Source: Ruminococcus sp. Zagget11
GTDB taxonomy: Bacteria; Bacillota; Clostridia; Oscillospirales; Ruminococcaceae
Reading direction: 5' to 3'
NCBI GenBank assembly: GCA_001941135.1
Contig: MSHL01000042.1
Location: 1-64,000 of the forward strand
DNA length: 64,000 bases
Within the stretch, counting starts at the first letter, position 1, and each line of letters starts with the position of its first letter. This document shows positions 25,322 to 34,482 of this stretch, one piece after another. Under the pieces are notes generated by a model. The model saw only the letters and a list, made by a program, of their open reading frames with translations. It was not told the DNA's origin and did no database searches. Position numbers and translations under genes: made by a program.

Positions 25322-27751
25322 TTATGAGTGTACGGGCACTCGGCTTTTATCATCGTTCTTTGCGGGATTTACCCTTACATCATCGCCGTTGTATATATGC
25401 TCCCTGCCTCCGCTTTTCGGCTTTTGGGTAAGGGCGGCATCAAGCACCTCGGTAATTCTGTCTGCAAGCACAAACTCCAGTCCGTCCTTTACAACAGGGT
25501 CAACATCGTCCAAATCACCCTTGTTGGCTGCGGGAATAACTACGGTTTTCATTCCCTCCTTGTAAGCCGCCATAGTCTTTTCCCTAAGTCCTCCTATGGG
25601 AAGCACCTTGCCGTGGAGAGTGATTTCCCCTGTCATAGCCACATCGTGACGAACAGGTATTCCCGAAAGAGCCGAAACAAGCGCCGTTGTCATGGTAACG
25701 CCTGCGGAGGGTCCGTCCTTGGGAGTAGCGCCCTCGGGAGCGTGAATGTGTATATCCTTTTCCTTATGGAAATTCTTGTCTATACCGTACTTGTCCGCAA
25801 TGGAGCGCACATAGCTTACCGCCAGTCCCGAGCTTTCCTTCATAACATCGCCCAGAGAGCCTGTAGCGGTAACATTGCCCTTGCCCTCCATAACCAAAAC
25901 CTCCAGGGGCATAATAACTCCCCCCGCGGCAGTCCATGCAAGACCGTTTACCACACCCACCTCATCAACGTTTGAAAGGCTGCTTTCAAGGTATTTTCTG
26001 TGACCTAAGTAGCTTTCGAGATTTGATGCGGTAATGCTTACCTTTTGAAGATCGTTTTCGATAATCTCCTTTGCCGCCTTTCTGCAAAGGGAGGCAATGC
26101 ACCTTTCAAGCTGTCTTACTCCCGCCTCACGGGTATAGCCGTCTATAACAAGGCGCAAAGCCGCATCGTTTATCCTCAGCATGGTACGCTTCATACCATG
26201 CTTTTTAAGCTGCTTGGGAACAAGATGCTCCTTGGCAATATGGAATTTTTCCTCGGCAGTGTAGCTGTTAAGCTCGATAACCTCCATTCTGTCAAGGAGA
26301 GGGGGATCTATCTCGGAAATGTTGTTTGCGGTTGTCACAAACATAACATTGCTAAGGTCAAAGGGAACCTCTATATAATGGTCACGGAAAGCGGTGTTCT
26401 GTTCGCTGTCCAATACCTCTAACAGTGCGGAGGATGGATCCCCCTTATAGCTGTCGGAAATCTTGTCCACCTCGTCCAGCAGCAGCAGCGGATTATTGGT
26501 TTCCGCTTCGGAAATTGCGTTAATTATTCTTCCCGCCATTGCGCCCACATAGGTTTTGCGGTGACCTCTTATATCAGCCTCATCGCGTATGCCGCCCAAT
26601 GATACACGGACATATTTCCGACCCAGCGCCCTTGCAATTGACTTGGCAACGGAGGTTTTTCCCACTCCGGGAGGGCCGTACAGACAGATAATCTGTCCCT
26701 TTATCTCAGGCTCAAGCTGCCTTACGGCAATGGTTTCCAGTATTCTGTCCTTTACCTTATCCATACCGTAATGATCCTTGTCAAGGACAGCCTTAACCTT
26801 TTTAATATCGTTCTTTTCCTTGCTTGATACGTTCCAAGGCAGATCAAGGACGGTATCGAGATAATTTCTGATTACATATGCCTCTTGGGACGAGGGCGCC
26901 GTTGAGGACAGCCGCTGTGCCTCACGCATAAGCTTGCTTTCCGAGGCTTCGGGGAGATTAAGCTGAGCTATTTTCTCCATATACTCAAAGGCGTCAGTAC
27001 CCATGTCGCCTTCCCCAAGCTCCTCTTGGATAGCCTTAAGCTGCTCCCGCAGATAATATTCCCGCTGATTTTCGTCAAGCTGGCTGTGAACCCTCTCATG
27101 CAGCTCTCTTTCCAAGCTCATAACCTGCGATTCACGGGTAAGCATGGACAGCAGCAGCGAAAGCTTTTCCACAAGACCGTTTGCCTCTAACAGCATCTGC
27201 TTTTCCTCCACGGAAAGGGGCATACTAACGGCAATATTGTCAAAGACGGTACGGGGGTCTTTGTTGTTAAGAACGTTGTTTATGTACTCCTCCGGCATAC
27301 GGGGCATATTCATGCTGCACGCTTGAAATTCATCCTTAACCGCTCTTAAAAGTGCTTCCATTTCCTCATCGGAAGCCTTGGGTGTACGGTCGGGATAACG
27401 CTTGACCTGTGCCGTAAGGTATGGTTCTTCGGAAACCGTTTTGACAAGCTTGGCTCTATACAGTCCCTCCACCATAACTCTTGTACCCGAATGTGTCCGC
27501 AGCATCTGCCTTACAGATGCAACGATACCCACCTTGCAGATATTATCCTGTGTAATATCCTCGCTGTAGTCGCTTTGTGCGGTAATGAAAATCTGCTTGT
27601 CCTCCTTGACAGCCGCCGCCAGCGCCTCCATGGATTTTTCACGGGACACATCAAAGTGTATAATGATTTTAGGAAAGAGAACAAGTCCTCTCAACACAAG
27701 CATTGGCAATGTCTGTACCGCGGGCGTTCTCTTTTTTGCAGTTTCACTCAT
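25322..27751 (-). CDS. lon: ATP-dependent Lon protease
   Basis: Cytosolic quality-control protease. The 809-aa protein has the N-terminal LAN substrate domain ([13 protein letters not shown]), a coiled linker, an AAA+ module with Walker A GPPGVGKT near residue 360, Walker [11 protein letters not shown] and sensor motifs, and the C-terminal Ser-Lys protease with DGPSAGVTM (Ser near 680). A 20-30 residue polar tail ([11 protein letters not shown]...) follows the protease domain. GGGAGGA precedes the ATG. Confidence 0.97.
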   Translation of the reverse strand: MSETAKKRTPAVQTLPMLVLRGLVLFPKIIIHFDVSREKSMEALAAAVKEDKQIFITAQSDYSEDITQDNICKVGIVASVRQMLRTHSGTRVMVEGLYRAKLVKTVSEEPYLTAQVKRYPDRTPKASDEEMEALLRAVKDEFQACSMNMPRMPEEYINNVLNNKDPRTVFDNIAVSMPLSVEEKQMLLEANGLVEKLSLLLSMLTRESQVMSLERELHERVHSQLDENQREYYLREQLKAIQEELGEGDMGTDAFEYMEKIAQLNLPEASESKLMREAQRLSSTAPSSQEAYVIRNYLDTVLDLPWNVSSKEKNDIKKVKAVLDKDHYGMDKVKDRILETIAVRQLEPEIKGQIICLYGPPGVGKTSVAKSIARALGRKYVRVSLGGIRDEADIRGHRKTYVGAMAGRIINAISEAETNNPLLLLDEVDKISDSYKGDPSSALLEVLDSEQNTAFRDHYIEVPFDLSNVMFVTTANNISEIDPPLLDRMEVIELNSYTAEEKFHIAKEHLVPKQLKKHGMKRTMLRINDAALRLVIDGYTREAGVRQLERCIASLCRKAAKEIIENDLQKVSITASNLESYLGHRKYLESSLSNVDEVGVVNGLAWTAAGGVIMPLEVLVMEGKGNVTATGSLGDVMKESSGLAVSYVRSIADKYGIDKNFHKEKDIHIHAPEGATPKDGPSAGVTMTTALVSALSGIPVRHDVAMTGEITLHGKVLPIGGLREKTMAAYKEGMKTVVIPAANKGDLDDVDPVVKDGLEFVLADRITEVLDAALTQKPKSGGREHIYNGDDVRVNPAKNDDKSRVPVHS

Positions 27752-27861
27752 AAAACAAATATCCTCCCGAAGCGCGGGGCGGTATATGGATATTACCCCA
27801 ACACTTCAATATAATTCGGCATCATAGTCGAAAAAATTCGATTACACGGTTTATAAGGTAT

Positions 27862-27890
27862 ATTATAATACATTGTGAGCGATTTTGCAA
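27862..27890 (-). promoter_or_regulatory. Sigma-A promoter of lon-engB-lysA
   Basis: Minus-strand TTGCAA (27885-27890), 17 bp, TATAAT (27862-27867), about 110 bp upstream of lon. A small TCGAA/TTCGA inverted repeat lies downstream of it near 27828-27841. I saw no CIRCE-type heat-shock operator. Confidence 0.75.
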
Positions 27891-27937
27891 GAGACAATTA
27901 TTATTATTTTTATTTGCAATTGTTTTTGCGATTAAAT

Positions 27938-27978
27938 AGTAAAATCAGCCGCATTTCCAAAAGAAAACGCAGCTGATA
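27938..27978 (-). terminator. Terminator after the amt-PII gene
   Basis: ATCAGC...GC arms (27943-27952 and 27969-27977) form a stem on the minus strand, with an A/T-rich apex and followed by TTTTACT. Confidence 0.65.
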
Positions 27979-27999
27979 AAAGCTGTAAATTATGAAGCC

Positions 28000-29763
28000 T
28001 TAGTTTTCGGCATCCTGAAGTGCATCGTAGCCTACTTCACCGGTTCTTACTCTTACTACGTCCTCAATATTGTAAGCGAAGATCTTACCGTCGCCTATAT
28101 GACCGCTGTAGAGAGCCTTACGCGCTGTGTTGACCACAGTTTCAACGGGAACCTTGCAAACTACAACCTCAACCTTTGTCTTAGGCAGCAGCGAGGGTTC
28201 GATAGGAGTACCTCTGTAGTACTCGCTTGCGCCCTTCTGTGCGCCGCAGCCGAGAACGGAGGTTACGGTCAAGCCTGTTACGCCGATTTCACCGAGTGCA
28301 GCCCTGAGAGCCTCAAACTTGTTCTGCTTACAGATAATCTCAATCTTGGTGTACTTCTTGCCGTCCGCAGATACGGATTCATTGTAGCTGGGTGCCAGCC
28401 TAACGGGAACAGCAGCCTCAACGGGAACCTCAGCGGAAGTGTCCTCAACGCCTGTGTTAAGCATTTCGGTCATTACGAAGCCTGCATAAGAGGAAGCAAG
28501 ACCGTGCTCTTCAATGTCAAGACCAACAAGCTCTTCATGCTCGGTAACTCTAAGACCGATTATAGCCTTGATAACAGCGAATACGATTGTCATTGTAACA
28601 GCAACCCATGCGCATACGGTGATGATACCTGTGCACTGTCTGCCGAGAAGTGCAGCACCGCCGCCGTAGAAAAGACCTGCAAGGAGATTGCCGTTCTGAT
28701 CTGCGAGGGAATAACCGGGAACTGAGGGGTTAGCAAGCAAACCTACTGCCAATGTACCCCAAACACCGTTGAGGAAGTGAACAGCGACTGCACCAACCGG
28801 GTCGTCAACGTGGATAACGTGATCCAAGAACCAAACGCCGAATACAATCAGCAGACCTGAAACTATACCTACTACAAGCGCGCCGCCCGCATCGAGAACA
28901 TCACAGCCTGCCGTAATACCTACAAGACCTGCGAGAGATGCGTTAAGACACATTGAAACATCGGGCTTGCCGTACTTGAGCCATGTGAAAATCATGCATA
29001 TAACAGTAGCGGTTGCCGGAGCGATTGTTGTTGTAACGAAGATAGATGCAAGCTGTCCGCCGGAGGTTGCAGCTGCGCCGTTAAATCCGTACCAACCGAA
29101 CCAAAGAATGAAGCAGCCCAGTGCGCCGATTGTAAGGGAGTGTCCGGGGAAAGCCTTAACCTTAGTAACCTTGCCGTCCTTATCCTTAACGAACTTGCCG
29201 ATACGGGGACCAACCATTGAAGCGCCGATAAGAGCTGTCAGACCGCCCACCATATGTATTGCGCAGGAGCCTGCAAAATCGTGGAAGCCCCACTGTGCAA
29301 GCCAGCCGCCGCCCCAAATCCAGTGTGCCTCGATGGGGTAGATGACCGCTGAAATAATTGCGGAATAAATACAGTAGGAAAGGAACTTTGTTCTCTCTGC
29401 CATAGCACCGGAAACGATAGTAGCCGTAGTAGCACAGAAAACCAGATTGAATACGAAATTGGAGAAATCGAAGTTAGCATAGTCGGTAAGTATGCCCAGT
29501 GTGGGAGCACCGATAAAGCCCCCGATATCCTCGCCGAGAAGAAGACCAAAGCCCAAGAAAATGAAAGCCACAGTACCGATACAGAAGTCCATCAGGTTCT
29601 TCATTATAATGTTACCTGCGTTCTTCGCTCTGGTAAAGCCTGTTTCGACCATTGCAAAGCCCGCCTGCATAAAGAATACCAGTGCGGCACCGATTAAAAA
29701 CCATATGCCGAAGGCTTCTTCCGCAACAACGTCCTTGACCTGGGTCAACAATTCTTCTGTCAT
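28000..29763 (-). CDS. Ammonium transporter fused to a C-terminal PII domain
   Basis: Start at the ATG giving MTEELLTQVKDVV (587 aa), preceded by GGAGGGTG; the track begins 3 codons earlier at a GTG. Residues 1 to about 430 are an Amt/Rh channel with eleven segments, including FFMQAGFAMVETGFTRAKN and the pore histidines in SCAIHMVGG and VAVHFLNG. From about 468 a complete PII signal domain follows (KIEIICKQNKFEALRAAL, GCGAQKG, LLPKTKVEVVVC, GDGKIFAY). In place of the T-loop tyrosine that is uridylylated in enteric PII (YRGAEY) it reads YRGTPI. The fusion ties the gate to nitrogen and energy signals in cis. Confidence 0.95.
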   Translation of the reverse strand: MTEELLTQVKDVVAEEAFGIWFLIGAALVFFMQAGFAMVETGFTRAKNAGNIIMKNLMDFCIGTVAFIFLGFGLLLGEDIGGFIGAPTLGILTDYANFDFSNFVFNLVFCATTATIVSGAMAERTKFLSYCIYSAIISAVIYPIEAHWIWGGGWLAQWGFHDFAGSCAIHMVGGLTALIGASMVGPRIGKFVKDKDGKVTKVKAFPGHSLTIGALGCFILWFGWYGFNGAAATSGGQLASIFVTTTIAPATATVICMIFTWLKYGKPDVSMCLNASLAGLVGITAGCDVLDAGGALVVGIVSGLLIVFGVWFLDHVIHVDDPVGAVAVHFLNGVWGTLAVGLLANPSVPGYSLADQNGNLLAGLFYGGGAALLGRQCTGIITVCAWVAVTMTIVFAVIKAIIGLRVTEHEELVGLDIEEHGLASSYAGFVMTEMLNTGVEDTSAEVPVEAAVPVRLAPSYNESVSADGKKYTKIEIICKQNKFEALRAALGEIGVTGLTVTSVLGCGAQKGASEYYRGTPIEPSLLPKTKVEVVVCKVPVETVVNTARKALYSGHIGDGKIFAYNIEDVVRVRTGEVGYDALQDAEN

Positions 29764-29785
29764 AAAAATCACCCTCCATTTTTAT

Positions 29786-29867
29786 CTTTGCAGAAAGGCA
29801 AAGGTGCTGTGACACCGCCGGTTAAAGACATCCCTGAATTCAACTGCCGTCGCCACAGCACCTTTGC
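29786..29867 (-). promoter_or_regulatory. Structured leader RNA of the amt-PII gene, riboswitch-like
   Basis: A perfect 14-bp stem (GCAAAGGTGCTGTG 29798-29811 with CACAGCACCTTTGC 29854-29867) closes a 42-nt interior that contains further GC-rich pairing (CGGC/CGG blocks). On the RNA, the 3' strand of this stem (CUUUGC) can instead pair with a downstream GCAAAG (29786-29791), forming a competing 6-bp hairpin with a 6-nt loop. This lies some 15 bases before the ribosome site. Transcription should start about 10 bases before the long stem, so most of the 115-nt leader is structured. I do not recognise the family. Confidence 0.6.
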
Positions 29868-29884
29868 TGTTTTCCTATATCCGT

Positions 29885-29913
29885 ATTATATACCTACTTG
29901 CCCCATTTGTCAA
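29885..29913 (-). promoter_or_regulatory. Consensus sigma-A promoter of the amt-PII gene
   Basis: Minus-strand TTGACA (29908-29913), 17 bp, TATAAT (29885-29890). No sigma-54 type GG-N10-GC element was seen. Confidence 0.87.
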
Positions 29914-30049
29914 GGGCTTTTTTGAAATTTGTGAAATTTTTTAAATTAAAACTTGCAAAACTCGTCCCTATTGTGCTATTTTCACTATTTTCGATTATAT
30001 TATGAATTTCTCAAGAATTTTCTGCACATTATTCAGATTTTCGTGGAGT

Positions 30050-30091
30050 AAAAAGCTCTGTTCAAATCCCATTTTGGAACTTGAGCAGAGC
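30050..30091 (-). terminator. Terminator after the C39-like gene
   Basis: GCTCTG...TCAA and TTGA...CAGAGC form an interrupted stem on the minus strand (30055-30091), followed by TTTTT (30050-30054). Confidence 0.8.
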
Positions 30092-30111
30092 CATTTCCTT
30101 ATTATTCGTGG

Positions 30112-31329
30112 TTATTCGGTGAAATCGGCGGAGGTGTCATACAATTCATCCGAGGAGGATTCCTCCGCGGAAGTCTCCAAATTTGCAATGCTTGTCCACG
30201 TTTCCGTCATTTCTTCGGTGTCGTATATTTCACTCTCCGATCCCGTTTCCCAAGTGTCATCTGAAATATCATAGCTTGTTTCCGTCAAATCGCTGTCAAT
30301 ATATTCCGTTTCATCGACGTAGGCAGATGTTTCCTCCTTATAGCTGTCCTCGGAAGCGCTGTCGGGAATAATCACAATCGCCTGTGAATACATCTGCTGA
30401 AAACGGGTTTCAAACTTATCTATGTTGTAATCGATAATCCCTTTCATGGGGTCGTTCAGCGTTACCGTTCCCGCGCTCATATTAAATCCCGCCAACACAA
30501 AGCAATGCTCATTGAGATACCAGTCAAGCTGCTCTCCCGTTGCGTTATCATACCATGTTTCGTAATACTCCGGCTCAATCATTCCGTCCGTACCCCAGCA
30601 AAGCACGGGAGTACCCACTATCAGATATTCATACAGAGTGTCGGGACTGCAGCCGCTTATATTTTTTACGGTATACCCGCCACCGTGGGAGCTTATGTAG
30701 CTGTTTGCGGCAGTTTCAATGGCATAGGAAAAGCAGCCATAGCCTGTGGAAAAGGGATCGCCTATGAAGTAATAGAAAAAGCTGTCCTTGTAGGTTTTCC
30801 CGTCCTCATACCGCGCGTTTCCCCAAGACTTAGGTAGATAGTTGCTTGCAAGGTCGGTTTTTTCCGCATCAAAGCCGTAGTATCTAAGCAATATGGTTAA
30901 TGTGGTTATTTCACAGCCCACAGGCAGCTCGGGCAGCTGAAGGATATTTTCCATATCAATATAAACGGAATTGCTGTCATATTCCTTGCGCTGTCTGCTG
31001 GTTATAATGGTTCGTGAAACGGAGGTAACTGTGGTTTCCGCCGCCTCGTCCTCCCCCTCGGCTTCGGTATAATCCGTTTCCTCCTCCAATTCCGCAGATA
31101 CGGTTTCGGTGTTAAGCTCATCGGTATCAACGTATATTTCAAGGTCATGACCGCCATGCGCCTCGGTTTCCGACTCCGTTTCGGATATATAGGCATATTC
31201 GGAGGGAAAGGTTACGATTGTGTCCACATTTTCCGCATCATCATTCTGCGACAGTATAATAGCCCCCACTACCAACACCGCCGCCGACAGCAGGGTAAGC
31301 GCCGCCGCACGAACTATAGAGCCTTTCAT
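30112..31329 (-). CDS. Secreted C39-like cysteine peptidase
   Basis: I place the start at the second of two close ATGs (MKGSIVRAAAL, 405 aa), with AAGGGGG about 8 bases upstream; the track adds 37 residues. One N-terminal membrane segment (AALTLLSAAVLVVGAIIL) is followed by an acidic Thr/Glu-rich stretch of about 100 residues, then a papain-fold domain with candidate Cys in LPVGCEITTLTILLRYYG, His in NEHCFVLAGFN and Asn/Asp in LNDPMKG. A second acidic Ser/Thr/Glu-rich tail ends the protein. Such proteins sit outside the membrane; the substrate is unknown and the gene stands alone. Confidence 0.82.
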   Translation of the reverse strand: MKGSIVRAAALTLLSAAVLVVGAIILSQNDDAENVDTIVTFPSEYAYISETESETEAHGGHDLEIYVDTDELNTETVSAELEEETDYTEAEGEDEAAETTVTSVSRTIITSRQRKEYDSNSVYIDMENILQLPELPVGCEITTLTILLRYYGFDAEKTDLASNYLPKSWGNARYEDGKTYKDSFFYYFIGDPFSTGYGCFSYAIETAANSYISSHGGGYTVKNISGCSPDTLYEYLIVGTPVLCWGTDGMIEPEYYETWYDNATGEQLDWYLNEHCFVLAGFNMSAGTVTLNDPMKGIIDYNIDKFETRFQQMYSQAIVIIPDSASEDSYKEETSAYVDETEYIDSDLTETSYDISDDTWETGSESEIYDTEEMTETWTSIANLETSAEESSSDELYDTSADFTE

Positions 31330-31377
31330 TTTCATATCCCCCTTAGCTTCGCTAGAACGCAAGAAATTTACGGGGTA

Positions 31378-31406
31378 ATTATAACACATTTCTTTCAATT
31401 TGTAAA
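31378..31406 (-). promoter_or_regulatory. Sigma-A promoter of the C39-like gene
   Basis: Minus-strand TTTACA (31401-31406), 17 bp, TATAAT (31378-31383), about 50 bp upstream of the start. It diverges from the AEC promoter 60 bp away. Confidence 0.8.
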
Positions 31407-31464
31407 GCATATTTTTTTTACTGTGCTTTTTTCGGCGCAAATCGCAAAACCTTTAAAAATTCCC

Positions 31465-31493
31465 TTGCACTTAATAAAAAACTGTGCTATAAT
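31465..31493 (+). promoter_or_regulatory. Sigma-A promoter of the AEC transporter-mutL run
   Basis: TTGCAC (31465-31470), 17 bp, TATAAT (31488-31493), 35 bp before the TTG start. It is the only clear promoter seen before the 21-kb plus-strand run. Confidence 0.8.
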
Positions 31494-31527
31494 TGTATGG
31501 ATACATAAAAAAGGAAGATGATTACCC

Positions 31528-32487
31528 TTGGAAAGCCTCCAATACAGTCTCAACGCCACTATGCCCGTGTTTTTGGTAATGGTTGTGGGTTGGGTGCTGA
31601 TGAAGATAGGGATGCTCGATAACCGGCAGTTTTTATCCGTTGCCAATAAGTTTATATTCAACGTGTCCCTGCCGCTTATGCTCTTTACGGATATGATGAA
31701 TACCGACCTGAAAACCGATTTGGACGTAAAGCTGATTGTATACTCCGCAGTTATAACCACCATTGCCTTTGCACTTATATGGATATGCGCGCGGCTCTTT
31801 ATCAAGGACAAAAGCATGATAGGCGCTTTTGTACAGGCGGCGTACCGCAGCTCCATAGCGGTACTGGGCGTATCGTTTATGACGAATATTTACGGCTCGG
31901 CGGGACTTATCCCCATGATAATCATAGGCAGCGTGCCCCTTTACAACATATACGCGGTGATTGTACTGACAGTTGAGGGCGAGGATTCCAGAGAAATCAC
32001 CGACAAAAAGCAGATTGCGAAAAAAGCCGCTGTGGGCGTAGCCAAAAACCCTATTATAATAGGTATAGTTTTGGGAACGCTTGCTTCCCTTGCGGGACTT
32101 CAGCTGCCTACAATTATATCCAAAGCCGTGGACAGCATTGCGAATATTTGCTCTCCCCTTTCGCTGATTGTCATAGGCGCATCCTTTGAGGGAAAAAAGG
32201 CGCTGGCAAAGGTTGCTCCCGCAGCAATATGCGCCGCTGTCAAGCTGATAGTTCTGCCCGCGGCGTTTCTTTTTCCGGCGGTTTTATGGTTCGGCTTTAG
32301 GGACGAGGCTCTTACGGCACTTATTATTATGCTGGGTTCTCCCACAACGCCATCATGCTACATAATGGCGAAAAACATGAAAAACGACAGTGTGCTGACC
32401 TCAAGCGTTATCGCCATGACAACGCTGCTTTCCTCGGTAACGCTGACATTTTGGATATTTATTATGCGATATTTGGGATATATTTAA
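31528..32487 (+). CDS. AEC (auxin efflux carrier) family transporter
   Basis: The 319-aa membrane protein starts at a TTG with AAGGAAG about 10 bases upstream. It has ten hydrophobic segments in two inverted five-helix halves, with PVFLVMVVGWVLMKIGML at the N-terminus and SPTTPSCYIMAKNM in the penultimate segment, typical of the bacterial malate/organic-anion branch. The substrate cannot be read from the sequence. It precedes mutL by 18 bp. Confidence 0.9.
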   Translation: MESLQYSLNATMPVFLVMVVGWVLMKIGMLDNRQFLSVANKFIFNVSLPLMLFTDMMNTDLKTDLDVKLIVYSAVITTIAFALIWICARLFIKDKSMIGAFVQAAYRSSIAVLGVSFMTNIYGSAGLIPMIIIGSVPLYNIYAVIVLTVEGEDSREITDKKQIAKKAAVGVAKNPIIIGIVLGTLASLAGLQLPTIISKAVDSIANICSPLSLIVIGASFEGKKALAKVAPAAICAAVKLIVLPAAFLFPAVLWFGFRDEALTALIIMLGSPTTPSCYIMAKNMKNDSVLTSSVIAMTTLLSSVTLTFWIFIMRYLGYI

Positions 32488-32505
32488 TCAGAAAGGAACA
32501 TAGCA

Positions 32506-34482
32506 ATGCCACAGGTTCGGGTTCTCGATAAAGAGCTTGCGGAGCTGATTGCCGCAGGCGAGGTAATAGAACGGCCAAGCTCTGTTATAAAGGAGCTTGT
32601 GGAAAATTCCATAGACAGCGGTGCAAGCGTCATAACCGTGGAAATAAAGCGGGGCGGCGTTTCCTATATCCGTATTACGGACAACGGTTGCGGTATGAGC
32701 TATGATGAAGTACCCACAGCCTTTCTTCGCCATGCCACAAGTAAGATAAAGGATAAAAACGACCTTACAAATATCCTCACATTGGGATTCAGAGGGGAAG
32801 CCCTTGCTTCGATCTGCGCTGTTTCCAAGACGGAGATTTTCACAAGACCCGCAAATGAGGAATTCGGCACACATTATGTTATAGAGGGTACCGTGGAAAA
32901 GCTTTACGAAAAAAGCGGCTGTCCCGAGGGCACTACAATTATAATATGGGATATATTCTACAACGTTCCCGCAAGGCTGAAATTTCTGAAAAAGGATCAA
33001 TATGAGGGCAACAATGTTGCCTCACTGGTGAATAAAATAGCCGTATCTCACCCAGAAATATGCTTTAGGTTTATTCGTGACAGCAGGCAGGAGCTGTTCA
33101 CTCCGGGAGATAATCAGCTTTTTTCGGCGATTTACTCGGTTTTCGGGAAGGAGTTTGCAGCCTCGCTGCTGCCCGTCAACTACCGCATGAACGGAATTTC
33201 CGTGAACGGCTATACCGTAAAGCCCCTTTGGAGCAGAAAAAATCGCACTATGCAGCATTTCTACGTCAACGGAAGATATGTAAAATCCCTGACCTGTATG
33301 TATGCCCTTGAGGAGGCGTACCGCAACTGCATTATGGAGGGTAAATTCCCCGCTTGCGTGCTTAATATAGAAATTCCCCCTAATATTGTGGACGTAAACG
33401 TTCATCCCGCAAAAATCGAGGTTCGCTTCTCCGATGACAAGCTAATTTACGACTGTGTGTATTTTGCGGTGAAAAACGCCGTTTTGGCGGATCAAAAGCC
33501 CGCAGAAATTGTAGTACCGGAGCATAAGCGCACCGCAGAGGATTACGCTATGCCTATTTTCACCGATTCAACGGGTGAACAAACCGCTATGGAGGACACA
33601 TCCGTTTCTCCGAAAAGCGTTACCGTCCCTATTCGGACGCAAGTGTCCTATGTGGAAGAAAGCAAAAAGCAGGGCTCGGAATATCCTCCTTTTCAGGATA
33701 AGCTTATTATTGCACCCCGTGACGTACCGGAAATTAAAGACGAGGACGAGGGTCAAGAGAATAATCCCCCTCTTTCCAATTTGAAAAACAGCGTTGCGGC
33801 TCCGTCACTGGATTCATTCAAATACATAAACAGCAGCTCTTTGGAAAAACACTCCCAAAAAAAGGATGCTCCCGATGAAACGACCGGGGAGTGCGGGACG
33901 CCCAAAAGCGATATTTATTTCAGAATTATCGGGGAAGCGTTCAAAAATTACGCAATTGCGGAAACCGAGGACGGTCTGCTGATAGTGGACAAGCACGCCG
34001 CCCACGAGAGAATTAACTTTGAACGGCTGCGCACGGGCAAGGAGCATTTAACCTGCCAAACCCTGCTTGAACCCGTAAAGCTGCGCCTTGATTACAGTGA
34101 ATATGATGCCCTTATGAAAAATGCTGATGCCTGTGAAAAGGCGGCTTTTCTTATAGAGCCTCTTGAAGCGCCCTATGTGCTGGTAAAGGGTATACCCACC
34201 ATGCTGCAGGGCGTTGATGCAGGCGATGTGGTAACCGAGCTGGCGGAGAATTTTGCCGCCCATAGACATGACCCGCTGCCCGAACGAATTGACGATATGT
34301 ACCACACTATTGCCTGCCGCAGTGCAATTAAGGCAAACGATATAACCGACACCGAGGAGCTAAAGTCCCTAATTGCACAGATTTTAGCCGATGAACGTAT
34401 ACGGTACTGCCCTCACGGCAGACCCGTAATGTTCAGGCTCTCGAAAAAAGAGCTTGAAAAGCAGTTTAGGAGAATAGTCTGA
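32506..34482 (+). CDS. mutL: DNA mismatch repair protein MutL
   Basis: GHKL ATPase that couples MutS recognition to strand incision. The 658-aa protein has the ATPase motifs ELVENSIDSGA, ITDNGCGMS, FLRHATSKI and TLGFRGEALASI, a transducer domain (NVHPAKIEVRF), a variable linker of about 130 residues, and a C-terminal dimerisation and endonuclease domain. The latter shows DKHAAHERINFERL, ACRSAIKAND and CPHGRPVMFRL, matching the endonuclease-type MutL of bacteria without MutH. I see no mutS in the window. The stop overlaps the sbcD start. Confidence 0.96.
   Translation: MPQVRVLDKELAELIAAGEVIERPSSVIKELVENSIDSGASVITVEIKRGGVSYIRITDNGCGMSYDEVPTAFLRHATSKIKDKNDLTNILTLGFRGEALASICAVSKTEIFTRPANEEFGTHYVIEGTVEKLYEKSGCPEGTTIIIWDIFYNVPARLKFLKKDQYEGNNVASLVNKIAVSHPEICFRFIRDSRQELFTPGDNQLFSAIYSVFGKEFAASLLPVNYRMNGISVNGYTVKPLWSRKNRTMQHFYVNGRYVKSLTCMYALEEAYRNCIMEGKFPACVLNIEIPPNIVDVNVHPAKIEVRFSDDKLIYDCVYFAVKNAVLADQKPAEIVVPEHKRTAEDYAMPIFTDSTGEQTAMEDTSVSPKSVTVPIRTQVSYVEESKKQGSEYPPFQDKLIIAPRDVPEIKDEDEGQENNPPLSNLKNSVAAPSLDSFKYINSSSLEKHSQKKDAPDETTGECGTPKSDIYFRIIGEAFKNYAIAETEDGLLIVDKHAAHERINFERLRTGKEHLTCQTLLEPVKLRLDYSEYDALMKNADACEKAAFLIEPLEAPYVLVKGIPTMLQGVDAGDVVTELAENFAAHRHDPLPERIDDMYHTIACRSAIKANDITDTEELKSLIAQILADERIRYCPHGRPVMFRLSKKELEKQFRRIV

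Noticed and set aside
27828-27841. Heat-shock operator (CIRCE) upstream of lon
   Set aside because: The small TCGAA/TTCGA inverted repeat does not match the CIRCE consensus.
29764-29913. Known glutamine riboswitch or ANTAR target before the amt gene
   Set aside because: The conserved glnA-type core and the paired hexaloop hairpins of ANTAR targets are not seen, so I left the leader unclassified.
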